DNA of 42,711 nt, from positions 1 through 42,711 of the forward strand of contig WFPM01000144.1 of NCBI GenBank assembly GCA_015487635.1, given 5' to 3'. The notes beneath the pieces were generated by a model. It worked only from the letters and a program-made list of their open reading frames with translations, did no database searches and was not told the DNA's origin. This document shows, piece by piece, positions 11,661-21,206 of the stretch. A program made the position numbers and the translations under genes. Source of the stretch: Rhodothermus sp. (lineage in GTDB: Bacteria > Bacteroidota > Rhodothermia > Rhodothermales > Rhodothermaceae). The stretch's first letter is position 1. The number at the start of each line of letters is the position of its first letter.

Positions 11661-14231
11661 TCACTTTGAGCGGCGGCTGCGCGTTCGTTTTCTGCGGGCA
11701 GCCTTCTTTTCCAGCAGGGCCAGCGCTTCTTCCAGCGTGATGGCTTCGGGCGCGCGTCCTTCGGGGAGCGAGGCGTTCGTGCGGCCATGCTTCACATAAG
11801 GCCCATAGCGGCCCTCCCAGACCTCCACCGGCTCGCCGGTCTCAGGATGCGTCCCCAGTACGCGAAGTGGCCGGCTCCGTGCTTCCTTTTCGGCCAGCAG
11901 TTCCAGCGCCCGCTCCAGATCAATCGTGAACACGTCGTCCTCTTCCTTGAGCGAGGCGAACGTCCGCCCGTGCTGCACGTAGGGTCCGTAGCGGCCGATG
12001 CCCACCAGCACGGGCTGGCCGGTTTCGGGATGGGTGCCCAGCATGCGCGGCAGTTTCAGCAGCGTCCGTGCCGTTTCCAGGTCCACCACGGCCGGTTCCA
12101 TGCCCGGTGGCAACGCCACCCGCTTCGGCTTGCCGGCCTGTTCATCGTCGCCGAGCTGCACGTAGTAACCGTAAGGGCCACGGCGGAGCAGCACGGGCAT
12201 TCCGGTTTCCGGATCGATGCCCAGCACCCGGTCTTCGATCTGTCCTTCGCGCAGGATCTGCTCCAGCTTCTCGCGGGTCACGTCTCCGGGCGCCAGGTCG
12301 GGCGGCAGCGAGGCGGTCACAATCTGCCCGTCCACCGGGCCTTCGACGTACGGCCCGTACTTCCCTACACGCACCACGTAGGGCTCCCACTGCGGAAAGC
12401 GAATCGTCGAGACCTCGCGGGGATCCACGCGCCGCAGCGCCTCGACGATCATACGCTCAAGCCCTTCCTCGCCCTGATAGAACTGACGCAGGTAAGGGAC
12501 CGTCTTCTGTCGGCCGCGCGCGATCTCGTCAAGCGCCTCCTCCATCTGGGCCGTGAAGCCCAGGTCTACCAGCTTCTCGAAACAGGCTTCCAGCAGGTTG
12601 TTCGTGGCGAATGCCATGAATGTGGGCACAAGCTGGTTGCCGCGCCGCACGGCATAGCCACGCTGCAGGATGGTGTCGATGATCGTTGCGTAGGTGCTCG
12701 GCCGGCCGATCCCTTCCTGCTCAAGCGTCTTGACGAGGGTGGCTTCGGTGTAGCGGGCCGGCGGGCGCGTCTCGTGCCGCCGGGGCTCGACCTGCACACA
12801 ACGCGGCCGGTCGCCTTTTTTCAAGGGCGGGAGTGGCTGATCGCGGTCTTCAAGGGCGGCCTCCGGATCGTCGCTGCCCTCGACGTAGGCCCGGAAGAAG
12901 CCCGGAAACTCGACGGTCCGGCCCGAGGCGCGAAAGCGGGCGATCGGCTCCCGGTCGCCAGCCTCCAGATGCACCGTCAGCAGCCGGAGCCGCGCATCGG
13001 CCATCTGCGAGGCCACCGTGCGCTTCCAGATCAGGTCGTACAGCGCCGCGTCGATGCCGGTCAGGCCCAGCTCTTCGGCCGTTTTCATCTCGCGACCGGC
13101 GGGCCGGATGGCCTCGTGCGCCTCCTGTGCATTGCGGACGCGGCTCTGATACTGACGCGGCTGCGGGCTCAGGTATTCCTTTCCGTAGCGTTCGACGATG
13201 GTCCGGCGACTGGCCTCAAGGGCTTCCTGCGACAAGTGCGTCGAGTCGGTGCGCATGTAGGTAATGTAGCCCTGCTCGTAGAGACGCTGGGCGATCTGCA
13301 TGGTCTGCCGTGCCGACAGCCCCAGCTTACGGCTGGCCTCCTGCTGGAGTGTGGAGGTGATGAACGGCGGGGCGGGCGATCGGGTCACGACGCGTTCTTC
13401 GACCTCGGCCACCACCCAACCTTCGTGACGAAGTCGCTCGGCCAGCTCGCGGGCCTGCGCCTCGTCGAGCAGGATCACGTCGCGGCCGGGCACCAGCCCT
13501 TCCTTCAGCCGGCCGGTGTGTTCGTCGAAGTCCTTGCCGCCGGCCACCCGGATGCCCCCCACGTGCGTCAGCACCGCCTCGAACGTCTGCCCCTCCTGCT
13601 CCAGCAGCGCCTTCAGATCCCAGTAGGTGGCCGGGACGAACGCGATGCGTTCTTTCTCGCGCAGCACGAGCAGCCGCACGGCCGCGCTCTGGACACGTCC
13701 GGCCGACAGCCGCGGCGCGATCTTGCGCCAGAGCACGGGCGAGACCAGGTAGCCCACCAGGCGGTCCAGAATGCGCCGGGCTTCCTGCGCCTCGACCAGG
13801 TTGTAGTCGATGTCGCGCGGATTGCGCAGCGCCTGTTCGATCGCCTCCCGCGTGATCTCGTGGAAGACCATGCGGCGAACCGGCACCTTCGGTTTGAGCA
13901 CCTCGACCAGGTGCCAGCCGATGGATTCGCCCTCACGGTCTTCGTCGGTGGCGATGTACAGCTCGTCGGCTTCCTTCAGCGCCGCTTTGAGCTGCTGCAC
14001 TACCTTTCGCTTGTCGCGCGGAATCACGTAAAGCGGCTCAAAATCGCGATCGATGCGCACGCCCAGCCGCGCCCACTCCTCGTGCTTCAGGTGGGCGGGC
14101 ACTTCGGCCGCCGAGGCCGGCAGATCGCGGATGTGTCCCATGCTGGCCTCGACCCGGAAGCCGTCCTTCGGCAGAAAATTGCGGATGGTGCGTGCTTTCG
14201 TCGGCGACTCGACAACGACCAGGCGCTTCAT
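11661..14231 (-). CDS. topA: DNA topoisomerase I (type IA) with C-terminal [11 protein letters not shown]..GRYGPYV repeats
   Basis: [33 protein letters not shown] active site; repeated topoisomerase C-terminal modules; Lys/Arg-rich tail. Start chosen at the internal Met. Confidence 0.95.
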   Translation of the reverse strand: MKRLVVVESPTKARTIRNFLPKDGFRVEASMGHIRDLPASAAEVPAHLKHEEWARLGVRIDRDFEPLYVIPRDKRKVVQQLKAALKEADELYIATDEDREGESIGWHLVEVLKPKVPVRRMVFHEITREAIEQALRNPRDIDYNLVEAQEARRILDRLVGYLVSPVLWRKIAPRLSAGRVQSAAVRLLVLREKERIAFVPATYWDLKALLEQEGQTFEAVLTHVGGIRVAGGKDFDEHTGRLKEGLVPGRDVILLDEAQARELAERLRHEGWVVAEVEERVVTRSPAPPFITSTLQQEASRKLGLSARQTMQIAQRLYEQGYITYMRTDSTHLSQEALEASRRTIVERYGKEYLSPQPRQYQSRVRNAQEAHEAIRPAGREMKTAEELGLTGIDAALYDLIWKRTVASQMADARLRLLTVHLEAGDREPIARFRASGRTVEFPGFFRAYVEGSDDPEAALEDRDQPLPPLKKGDRPRCVQVEPRRHETRPPARYTEATLVKTLEQEGIGRPSTYATIIDTILQRGYAVRRGNQLVPTFMAFATNNLLEACFEKLVDLGFTAQMEEALDEIARGRQKTVPYLRQFYQGEEGLERMIVEALRRVDPREVSTIRFPQWEPYVVRVGKYGPYVEGPVDGQIVTASLPPDLAPGDVTREKLEQILREGQIEDRVLGIDPETGMPVLLRRGPYGYYVQLGDDEQAGKPKRVALPPGMEPAVVDLETARTLLKLPRMLGTHPETGQPVLVGIGRYGPYVQHGRTFASLKEEDDVFTIDLERALELLAEKEARSRPLRVLGTHPETGEPVEVWEGRYGPYVKHGRTNASLPEGRAPEAITLEEALALLEKKAARRKRTRSRRSK

Positions 14232-14256
14232 AACGATCGGGCTGCTTCCGTACAAA

Positions 14257-14285
14257 AAACCGCCCGGCTATCGGGGCCGGGCGGG
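14257..14285 (-). terminator. Intrinsic terminator for the minus-strand DUF433/DUF5615 pair
   Basis: minus strand CCGCCCGGC-CCCGATA-GCCGGGCGGTTTTTTG. Confidence 0.75.
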
Positions 14286-14290
14286 CAGTC

Positions 14291-14316
14291 TCACGCCTAC
14301 CGGCAGGCAACGTTCC
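14291..14316. repeat. 26-bp direct repeat, copy 1
   Basis: TCACGCCTACCGGCAGGCAACGTTCC, identical to 14916-14941. Confidence 0.9.
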
Positions 14317-14330
14317 GGAAAGGAGTATGC

Positions 14331-14663
14331 TCAGACCAGCAGCAGGATACCAATCGCCTCGCTCTGCACAAGCTCCGCCACGAGTTCGTAGTTTCGGCGC
14401 AGAATTTCCTCAATTTCACGAGTAGAGCAGTTACCACGTCCGATCCAGATTACCTTGGGAGGAAAGCCATAAAGCGCACTCATTTCGGCAAAATCAGCAT
14501 CTTTGCTTACGAGTACATAGCCATGGGCCCGAGCGAACTCCCATACCTCAACATCCAGCGCCTGCTCCAATCCCACTTCAGAGACGTGTGCGGACCCGGG
14601 ATAGCAGTCGGCAAGTCGGGCAACCAGGCGCGGCGAAAGATTCTGGTCGAACAGCAACTTCAT
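14331..14663 (-). CDS. DUF5615 PIN-like protein (putative toxin)
   Basis: 110 aa; MKLLFDQNLSPRLV...LVSKDADFAEMSALYGFPPKVIWI. Confidence 0.85.
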   Translation of the reverse strand: MKLLFDQNLSPRLVARLADCYPGSAHVSEVGLEQALDVEVWEFARAHGYVLVSKDADFAEMSALYGFPPKVIWIGRGNCSTREIEEILRRNYELVAELVQSEAIGILLLV

Positions 14664-14884
14664 GCGGGAGCCATCAACGTATGCCGTTCACGAACCGCCG
14701 CATATTCCAGACAGGCCAGAATGTCTTCCTTTGTCAGATAGGGAAAGTCTTCTAGAATCTCGTCATATGACATGCCCGAGGCCAGATAGCTGAGCACATC
14801 GTAAACGGTAATCCGCATACCCCGAATGCAGGGCTTACCGCCACGTTTGCCGGGTTCGATGGTAATACGATCCCGATAACGCAT
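14660..14884 (-). CDS. DUF433 family protein (putative antitoxin)
   Basis: 74 aa; ITIEPGKRGGKPCIRGMRITVYDVLSYLASGMSYDEILEDFPYLTKEDILACLEYA; ATGA overlap with DUF5615 gene. Confidence 0.87.
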   Translation of the reverse strand: MRYRDRITIEPGKRGGKPCIRGMRITVYDVLSYLASGMSYDEILEDFPYLTKEDILACLEYAAVRERHTLMAPA

Positions 14885-14915
14885 CGCAAAAAAGCACTAT
14901 CGCTTTTTCGCTGTT

Positions 14916-14941
14916 CACGCCTACCGGCAGGCAACGTTCCA
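14916..14941. repeat. 26-bp direct repeat, copy 2
   Basis: Identical to 14291-14316. Confidence 0.9.
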
Positions 14942-14965
14942 AGCAGGCTCCGGGTTGGCGTGGCA

Positions 14966-14996
14966 TAAAAAAGGGGACCGGCCGAAACCGGTCCCC
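14966..14996 (-). terminator. Intrinsic terminator of the beta-oxidation operon
   Basis: minus strand GGGGACCGG-TTTCGG-CCGGTCCCCTTTTTT. Confidence 0.78.
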
Positions 14997-15017
14997 TGCT
15001 GTGCCTGCTGCGTGCGG

Positions 15018-17522
15018 TTACGATTCGGTCGCGACCGCCTCATGGCTGCCGTCGCCGGCCGTCTCTATGCCGGCCGGCGGCGCATTGTAGTAGCGCCGGT
15101 ATTCCTCGAGCGTGAAGGCATCGACTTGGATGGCATCCCAGCGGGCCGCTTCAGCCTCCTGGATAAGGCCGGCCTCCTCGGCCGTGATGATGCCTTTTTC
15201 GACGGCCTGGCGCACGAGCTGCTCCGGCCGCGCTTTGGGCAGCTCGCCCCTTTTGACGGCTGCGTAGATCTTCCTGAGCAGCTCGTCCTCCTGGTAGGCC
15301 AGCCGGAAGGCCCGTTCCAGGCGACCGAGCGCTTCGTTCGGATCGGACGGCACGTACATGCCGGCCGTCATACGCTCCCGCTGCTCGCCCGGCGTCAGCA
15401 TGAGCTGAGCCACCCGATGCCCCAGCCGGTCCGAAGGCGGCGCGCTCAGGCGGTTCAGACGCGACCACCAGGCGGCCGGCCCCCGCAGGAACCAGGTCAG
15501 CCCCGGAATGCGCAGGTTGTCGAAAAGACCGTCGAAGGCCTGCTGCATCCGGTGAAAGGCATACTGCATGGCCCAGTCGAAGAACGGGCGGTCTTCTTCA
15601 TGCCGGCCCTCGGCCTCGAAGCGCCGCATGGTGGCCGTGGCCAGGTACATCCAGGAGAAGATGTCGGCAAAGCGGCCCGTCAGCTTCTCCTTACGTTTCA
15701 GGTTGCCGCCCAGCGCGGCCATGGCCAGATCGGCCAGGAAAGCGAACGAAGCCGAGGCCCAGGCCAGCTTCCGGGCATAGCGGGCGGCCGGACCCGAAAC
15801 GCCTGTGCGCGCCAGGCGTCCGCGCGACAGGCTCAGCAGCAGCGCCCGCGCGCCGTTGCGCACCACCAGGCCGACGTGCTTCCAGAAAGCGTCGTCGAAC
15901 GCCTTCACGTCGCCGCGCTCCAGCGCCGAGATCTCTTTGTAGGCGTAGGGATGGCAGCGGATGGCCCCCTGTCCGAAGATCATCAGCGTGCGCGTCAGAA
16001 TGTTGGCCCCTTCGACGGTGATGCCGATCGGCGCGGCGATGTAGCCGTGGGCCAGCAGGTTGCGCGGTCCGCGCGAAATGCCGTTGCCGCCCAGAATGTC
16101 CATGCCGTCGTTGATGGCCTGCCGCCCCAGCTCGGTCGTGTTGTACTTCATGATGGCCGAGACGACGGCCGGCTTGGCGCCCCGATCCAGCCCACCGCAC
16201 GTGTAGACGCGCCCGGCCTCGACCAGGTAGTTGAAGCCGCCGATGCGGGCCAGCGGCTCTTCGATGCCTTCAAACATGCCGATGGGCAGCCCGAACTGAC
16301 GCCGCACGCGGGCATGCGCCGAAGTGACGCGGTAGACCAGCTTCAGGCCGCCCGCCGACGAAGCCGGCAGCGAAATACCACGCCCGGCCGCCAGCGACTC
16401 CATGAGCATGCGCCAGCCTTTGCCGGCCCACTCTGGTCCGCCGATGATCGCATCGATGGGCACCACGACGTCGTGGCCTTCCACCGGGCAGTTGTAGAAG
16501 GGCACGCTCAGCGGATCGTGCCGCATGCCCAACTTGACGCCCGGCGTACTGGTCGGAATCAGCGCGCATGTGATGCCCAGATCCTCACCTTTACCCAGCA
16601 GGTTGTCCGGGTCCCGGAGTTTGAAGGCCAGCCCCAGCACCGTCGCAATGGCGGCCAGCGTGATGTAGCGCTTCTGGAAGTTCAGCCGGATGTAGAGCTT
16701 GCCGTCCTCGCCCCGGAACACGACGCCGCTGGCCTGGATGGCTCCGGCGTCGGACCCGGCGCCAGGCTCGGTCAGCGCAAAGGCCGGGATTTCCTCACCC
16801 CGGGCCAGCCGGGGCAGGTAGTAGTCGCGCTGTTCCTGCGTGCCGTAGTGGATGAGCAATTCGGCCGGTCCCAGCGAGTTGGGTACCATGACCGTCGTGG
16901 CCAGCGGCCCGCAACGCGAGGCCAGCTTCTGCACGACCGCACTGTTGGCCAGCGCCGAAAAGCCCAGCCCGCCGTATTCTTTCGGAATGATGATGCCCAG
17001 AAAGCCTTTCTCCCGGATGAACTGCCACACTTCCGGCGGCAGATCGCGCCGGCGCCAGACCTCCCAGTCGTTCACCATCCGGCAGAGTTCCTCGACAGGC
17101 CCCTCCAGGAAGGCTCGTTCCTCTTCGGTGAGCGAGGGATAGTTCGTTTCGCGAAGCAGCCGCTTGAAGTTTGGCTTGCCGGCAAACAGTTCACCTTCGA
17201 CCCAGACGGTGCCGGCTTCGATGGCCGTGCGCTCGGTATCGGAGATCTTCGGCAGAAAGCCGGACGCCCGCATGAAGGCCATGAGCGGCCCAGAGACGAG
17301 CGTCCGCCGCAGCGGCTTCAGGTTGAAGACCACGGCCAGCACGCCGAAGACCACCCAGAGCCACAGGGGAGCTCCCAGCCCGTAGAGCGCAACGGCCGTC
17401 GCCAGCGTCCAGAGCCCGAGTGGCGCGCCCGTGAAGGCCAGCGCCAGCGCCACCACAAGCGCGCCGAGCACGATCCAGCCGGCGCCTACAGGGTCCAGAA
17501 AGTGATAAAACGGCAGGTTCAT
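15018..17522 (-). CDS. fadE: Long FadE-type acyl-CoA dehydrogenase
   Basis: about 834 aa from MNLPFYHFLDPVG, RBS GGAGGGGATC; FALTEPGAGSDAGAIQA, KYNTTELGRQAINDGMDILGGNGISRGPRNLLAHGY. Confidence 0.88.
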   Translation of the reverse strand: MNLPFYHFLDPVGAGWIVLGALVVALALAFTGAPLGLWTLATAVALYGLGAPLWLWVVFGVLAVVFNLKPLRRTLVSGPLMAFMRASGFLPKISDTERTAIEAGTVWVEGELFAGKPNFKRLLRETNYPSLTEEERAFLEGPVEELCRMVNDWEVWRRRDLPPEVWQFIREKGFLGIIIPKEYGGLGFSALANSAVVQKLASRCGPLATTVMVPNSLGPAELLIHYGTQEQRDYYLPRLARGEEIPAFALTEPGAGSDAGAIQASGVVFRGEDGKLYIRLNFQKRYITLAAIATVLGLAFKLRDPDNLLGKGEDLGITCALIPTSTPGVKLGMRHDPLSVPFYNCPVEGHDVVVPIDAIIGGPEWAGKGWRMLMESLAAGRGISLPASSAGGLKLVYRVTSAHARVRRQFGLPIGMFEGIEEPLARIGGFNYLVEAGRVYTCGGLDRGAKPAVVSAIMKYNTTELGRQAINDGMDILGGNGISRGPRNLLAHGYIAAPIGITVEGANILTRTLMIFGQGAIRCHPYAYKEISALERGDVKAFDDAFWKHVGLVVRNGARALLLSLSRGRLARTGVSGPAARYARKLAWASASFAFLADLAMAALGGNLKRKEKLTGRFADIFSWMYLATATMRRFEAEGRHEEDRPFFDWAMQYAFHRMQQAFDGLFDNLRIPGLTWFLRGPAAWWSRLNRLSAPPSDRLGHRVAQLMLTPGEQRERMTAGMYVPSDPNEALGRLERAFRLAYQEDELLRKIYAAVKRGELPKARPEQLVRQAVEKGIITAEEAGLIQEAEAARWDAIQVDAFTLEEYRRYYNAPPAGIETAGDGSHEAVATES

Positions 17523-17556
17523 GATCCCCTCCGTTGTATGGTTGGCGGTTGCTGCC

Positions 17557-18744
17557 TCAGCGTTGCAGGTTTTCGATGATGCCAGCGGCGCCCATGCCGC
17601 CGCCCACGCACATCGTGCAGAGGCCGTAGCGGCCACCCCGCCGCCGCAGCTCGTACAGCAACGTGGCGGTCAGTTTGGCCCCCGTGCAGCCGAGCGGATG
17701 GCCCAGCGCGATGGCGCCACCGTTCACGTTCACTTTCTCCTCGTCGAGCCCTACCTCCCGGATGACGGCCAGCGCCTGCGGGGCAAAGGCTTCGTTCAAT
17801 TCGATCAGGTCGATGTCGTCGAGCGTCAAGCCGGTCTGCCTGAGCACCTTATGGATGGCCTCGACGGGGCCGATGCCCATGATCTCGGGCGGCACGCCGG
17901 CCAGCGCAAAACCGATGAGCCGGCCCATGGGCTCGACGCCCAGCTCCCGTACCATACGTTCGCTCATGACCACGGCCGCGGCCGCCCCGTCTGACTTCTG
18001 CGAGGCATTACCGGCCGTCACGGTCCCGTTTACCTTGAAGACGGGCCGCAATGCGGCCAGCGCCTCCAGGCTCGTGTCGCGACGCGGCCCTTCGTCCACG
18101 CGGAATTCCTTCTCGACGGTGCGCGTCTGGCCGTTCTCATAGACCACCTCACACACCGGGACGGGCACGATCTCTTCGTCGAACTTGCCGCTGTCGATCG
18201 CCTCGATGGCCCGCTGGTGCGAGCGCAGCGCGAAGCGGTCGGCCTCCTCACGGGTGATGCCGTAACGCTCGGCCACATTTTCGGCGGTCAGCCCCATCGA
18301 CAGGTACACGTCGATGTCGCGCTCGACCAGTTCGGGATCGGGCTGGAAGAAAAAGCCCGTCATGGGCACCTGGCTCATCGACTCGGTGCCGCCCGCCACG
18401 ATCACGTCGGCGTGCCCGGCCATAATGGCCTGCGTAGCCATGGCGATGGTCTGCAGCCCCGACGAGCAGAAGCGGTTGACGGTGGCACCGGGCACGCTGT
18501 CGGGCAGGCCGGCCTTCTGGGCCACGATCCGACCCATGTTCATGCCCTGGGGCCCTTCGGGGAAGGCGCATCCCATAATCACATCGTCGATCAACTCGGG
18601 CTCCAGTCCTTTCACGCGTCGAACGGCTTCGCGCACGGCAATGGCGCCCAACTCCTCAGGACGCACGTTGCGCAGCGATCCCTTTTCGGCCTTGCCGACG
18701 GCCGTACGCACAATGCTGACGATATATGCTCCGTTAGCCTGCAT
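17557..18744 (-). CDS. fadA: Acetyl-CoA acyltransferase (thiolase)
   Basis: 395 aa; [54 protein letters not shown]. Confidence 0.93.
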   Translation of the reverse strand: MQANGAYIVSIVRTAVGKAEKGSLRNVRPEELGAIAVREAVRRVKGLEPELIDDVIMGCAFPEGPQGMNMGRIVAQKAGLPDSVPGATVNRFCSSGLQTIAMATQAIMAGHADVIVAGGTESMSQVPMTGFFFQPDPELVERDIDVYLSMGLTAENVAERYGITREEADRFALRSHQRAIEAIDSGKFDEEIVPVPVCEVVYENGQTRTVEKEFRVDEGPRRDTSLEALAALRPVFKVNGTVTAGNASQKSDGAAAAVVMSERMVRELGVEPMGRLIGFALAGVPPEIMGIGPVEAIHKVLRQTGLTLDDIDLIELNEAFAPQALAVIREVGLDEEKVNVNGGAIALGHPLGCTGAKLTATLLYELRRRGGRYGLCTMCVGGGMGAAGIIENLQR

Positions 18745-18771
18745 GGCAGTTGTCTTTTTCAGTTTCGGGGT

Positions 18772-21183
18772 TCAGTTACGCAGCGGTTTGTTGGTCTGCA
18801 GCAGGTGCATGATGCGCTCCTGCGTCTTGGGCTGACCCAGCAGGTGCAGGAAGACCTCACGCTCGAGGGCCAACAGATAGTCCTCGGAGACTTCCTGCGG
18901 ATGAGTCAGATTGCCGCCCGTCATCACATAGGCGAGCTTCGAAGCCAGATACTGGTCGTATTCGGTGATGAAGCCGCCCTTACGGTATTGATCGACGCCC
19001 ACCATGAGCGCCGCGTAGCCCGGTTTGCCCAGCACCTTGACGCGGGTGGGCTTTGTCGGCGGCTGGTAGCCCTGCTCCGAAAGCCGGAGCACCTCCTGCT
19101 TGGCCACGAAAAGCCGACGGTCTTCGTGCATAACGATGCGGGCGTGCGGCGGCAGGAAGCCCATGACCTGTGCCTGGCGGGCACTGGTGGCCACCTGCGC
19201 CATCGCGACGGTCTCGAAGTACTTCTGAATCCAGGGCAGAATCTCGCTGGGATGGCCGTGCGGCACCTGCTCGGCCGCCTTCACCACCAGCCGCGTGGTG
19301 CCCGTCCCGGCCGGAATCAACCCCACGCCCAACTCCACCAGTCCCAGGTAGCTTTCGGCGGCGGCCACCGGGTTCGGGCAGGCCATCACCATCTCGCAAC
19401 CCCCGCCCAGTGCCCGCTGGTGCACGGCCACCACGACAGGCTTCGTGGCGTAGCGAATGCGCTGCATTACCTCCTGGAATTTTTCCAGGAAGGTCTCCAG
19501 CAGCTTGAACTCCTGCTGTGCCACGGCCATGACTGCCTCGCCCAGATTGGCTCCCACCGAGAAGTGCCGTCCTTCGTTGCCGATGACCATGCCCCGGATG
19601 TTCGGGTCACTTTCGACGCGGTCGAGCACCTCCAGCAACCCTTCCATCACCCATTGCCCCAGCGCATTTGCCTTGGAGCGAAACTCGTAGAGCACCACGC
19701 CGTCGCCCAGGTCGAGCAGCGCGGCCTCGGCGTTCTGCCAGAGCGTGCGCTGCGGGTCGGCTTTGATCACGGCCAGCCGGATCTCGTCGGCCGGGACCGG
19801 ATCGTCCACATAGCGGCCTTCGACGGGATGATAGACCTGTGGCCGGCCATCTTCCTGACGATAGAAAGACGTGGCACCCTTCTTTGGCATCTCCTCCACC
19901 CAGACGGGCAGCATATAGCCCAGCTTGCGGCAGCCCTCCACCACCTGCTCAAAGCCGAGCGCGTCCCAGATCTCGAAGGGACCCAGCTCCCAGCCAAAGC
20001 CCCAGCGAATGGCGCGGTCCACGTTGGCCGGGTTGTCCGTAATCTCCGGAATACGACGGGCCGCATAGGCCAGCAGGTCCAACGTGGTCGTGCGGAAAAA
20101 CTCGCCGGCCCGTCCCTCGTCGGCAAAAAGCGCCCGCAGCCGCTCCTTCAGATCCGGAATCGACTTGATGCGGTCCAGATCGCCCAGGTTGAGCGGCCGC
20201 GGCGGCTCGTACTGGCCGGTTTCGGGGTTGATCGACTTGATCACGCCGTCCTCTTTCCTGTAAAAACCGGCCCTGGTCTTCTGACCGAGCGCGCCTTTCT
20301 CGACAAGCGTCTCCAGAATCTTGGGCGGCTTGAAAGCTTCGCGGCTCTCGTCGTTTGTGGCCTTCTCATACAGGTTTCGGGCCACGTCGAGCATGACGTC
20401 GAGCCCCACCACGTCGGCCGTGCGGAAAGTGGCCGACTTCGGCCGGCCCACGAGCGTGCCCGTGAGCGTGTCGATTTCTTCGATCGTGTAGCGCCCCTGT
20501 TCAAAGAGCGCGATCACCCGCATCATGCCGTAGACGCCGATGCGGTTGCCGATGAAATAGGGCACGTCGTTGGCCACCACAATCCCTTTACCGAGGCAAA
20601 AGCGGCCGAACCAGGCCACGCGGGCCAGCACCTCAGGGTCGGTGTCGGCCGTGGGAATCAGCTCGAGCAGCTTCAGGTAGCGGGGCGGATTGAAGAAGTG
20701 CGTGCCCAGGAAACGACGCCGGAACGCCTCGGAACGCCCTTCGGCGATCTCCCGGATGGGCAGGCCGCTCGTGTTTGTCGAGATGATCGCGTCCTCGCGA
20801 GCCACCTCCTCCACCCGCGCCATCACCTGGCGTTTGATGTCGAGCCGTTCAACGACGGCCTCGATGATCCAGTCGGCCTCGCCCACCCGATCGAAGTGCT
20901 CGTCGAAGTTGCCCAGCGTGATCCGTTGCTTCGCAGCCTCGTCGAAGAACGGATCGGGCTTCATCTTGAGCGCCTTCTGGAATTGCTGCTCCACGATCGC
21001 GTTTTTCGGCCCTTCCTTGGGCGCGATGTCGAGCAGCAGTACCTCAACGCCCGCATTGGCCAGGTGGGCGGCGATCTGCGCACCCATCGTACCGGCGCCC
21101 AGCACGGCCGCCTTGCGGAACGGCCGGAAATGCCAGGGCCGCAGCTCCAGCAGATTTCGGGGGGTTACCGTGGTCGTTTCCAT
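18772..21183 (-). CDS. 3-hydroxyacyl-CoA dehydrogenase / enoyl-CoA hydratase fusion (HAD N-terminal, ECH C-terminal; FadN-like order)
   Basis: 803 aa; AAVLGAGTMGAQIAAHLANAGVEVLLLDI near the N-terminus; crotonase region VVAVHQRALGGGCEMVMACP near the C-terminus. Confidence 0.9.
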   Translation of the reverse strand: METTTVTPRNLLELRPWHFRPFRKAAVLGAGTMGAQIAAHLANAGVEVLLLDIAPKEGPKNAIVEQQFQKALKMKPDPFFDEAAKQRITLGNFDEHFDRVGEADWIIEAVVERLDIKRQVMARVEEVAREDAIISTNTSGLPIREIAEGRSEAFRRRFLGTHFFNPPRYLKLLELIPTADTDPEVLARVAWFGRFCLGKGIVVANDVPYFIGNRIGVYGMMRVIALFEQGRYTIEEIDTLTGTLVGRPKSATFRTADVVGLDVMLDVARNLYEKATNDESREAFKPPKILETLVEKGALGQKTRAGFYRKEDGVIKSINPETGQYEPPRPLNLGDLDRIKSIPDLKERLRALFADEGRAGEFFRTTTLDLLAYAARRIPEITDNPANVDRAIRWGFGWELGPFEIWDALGFEQVVEGCRKLGYMLPVWVEEMPKKGATSFYRQEDGRPQVYHPVEGRYVDDPVPADEIRLAVIKADPQRTLWQNAEAALLDLGDGVVLYEFRSKANALGQWVMEGLLEVLDRVESDPNIRGMVIGNEGRHFSVGANLGEAVMAVAQQEFKLLETFLEKFQEVMQRIRYATKPVVVAVHQRALGGGCEMVMACPNPVAAAESYLGLVELGVGLIPAGTGTTRLVVKAAEQVPHGHPSEILPWIQKYFETVAMAQVATSARQAQVMGFLPPHARIVMHEDRRLFVAKQEVLRLSEQGYQPPTKPTRVKVLGKPGYAALMVGVDQYRKGGFITEYDQYLASKLAYVMTGGNLTHPQEVSEDYLLALEREVFLHLLGQPKTQERIMHLLQTNKPLRN

Positions 21184-21206
21184 GATGCGTTTTCGTTGTT
21201 TTTTAT

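Noticed and set aside
11661-12400. topA C-terminal [11 protein letters not shown] repeats as a novel element
   Set aside because: Known topoisomerase I C-terminal repeat type; ordinary
11787-14741. 984-aa plus-strand ORF antisense to topA
   Set aside because: Low-complexity His/Arg/Gln/Gly-rich translation; shadow of a high-GC gene with a clear product on the other strand
14955-17579. 874-aa plus-strand ORF antisense to fadE
   Set aside because: Shadow ORF; fadE-like protein is clear on the minus strand
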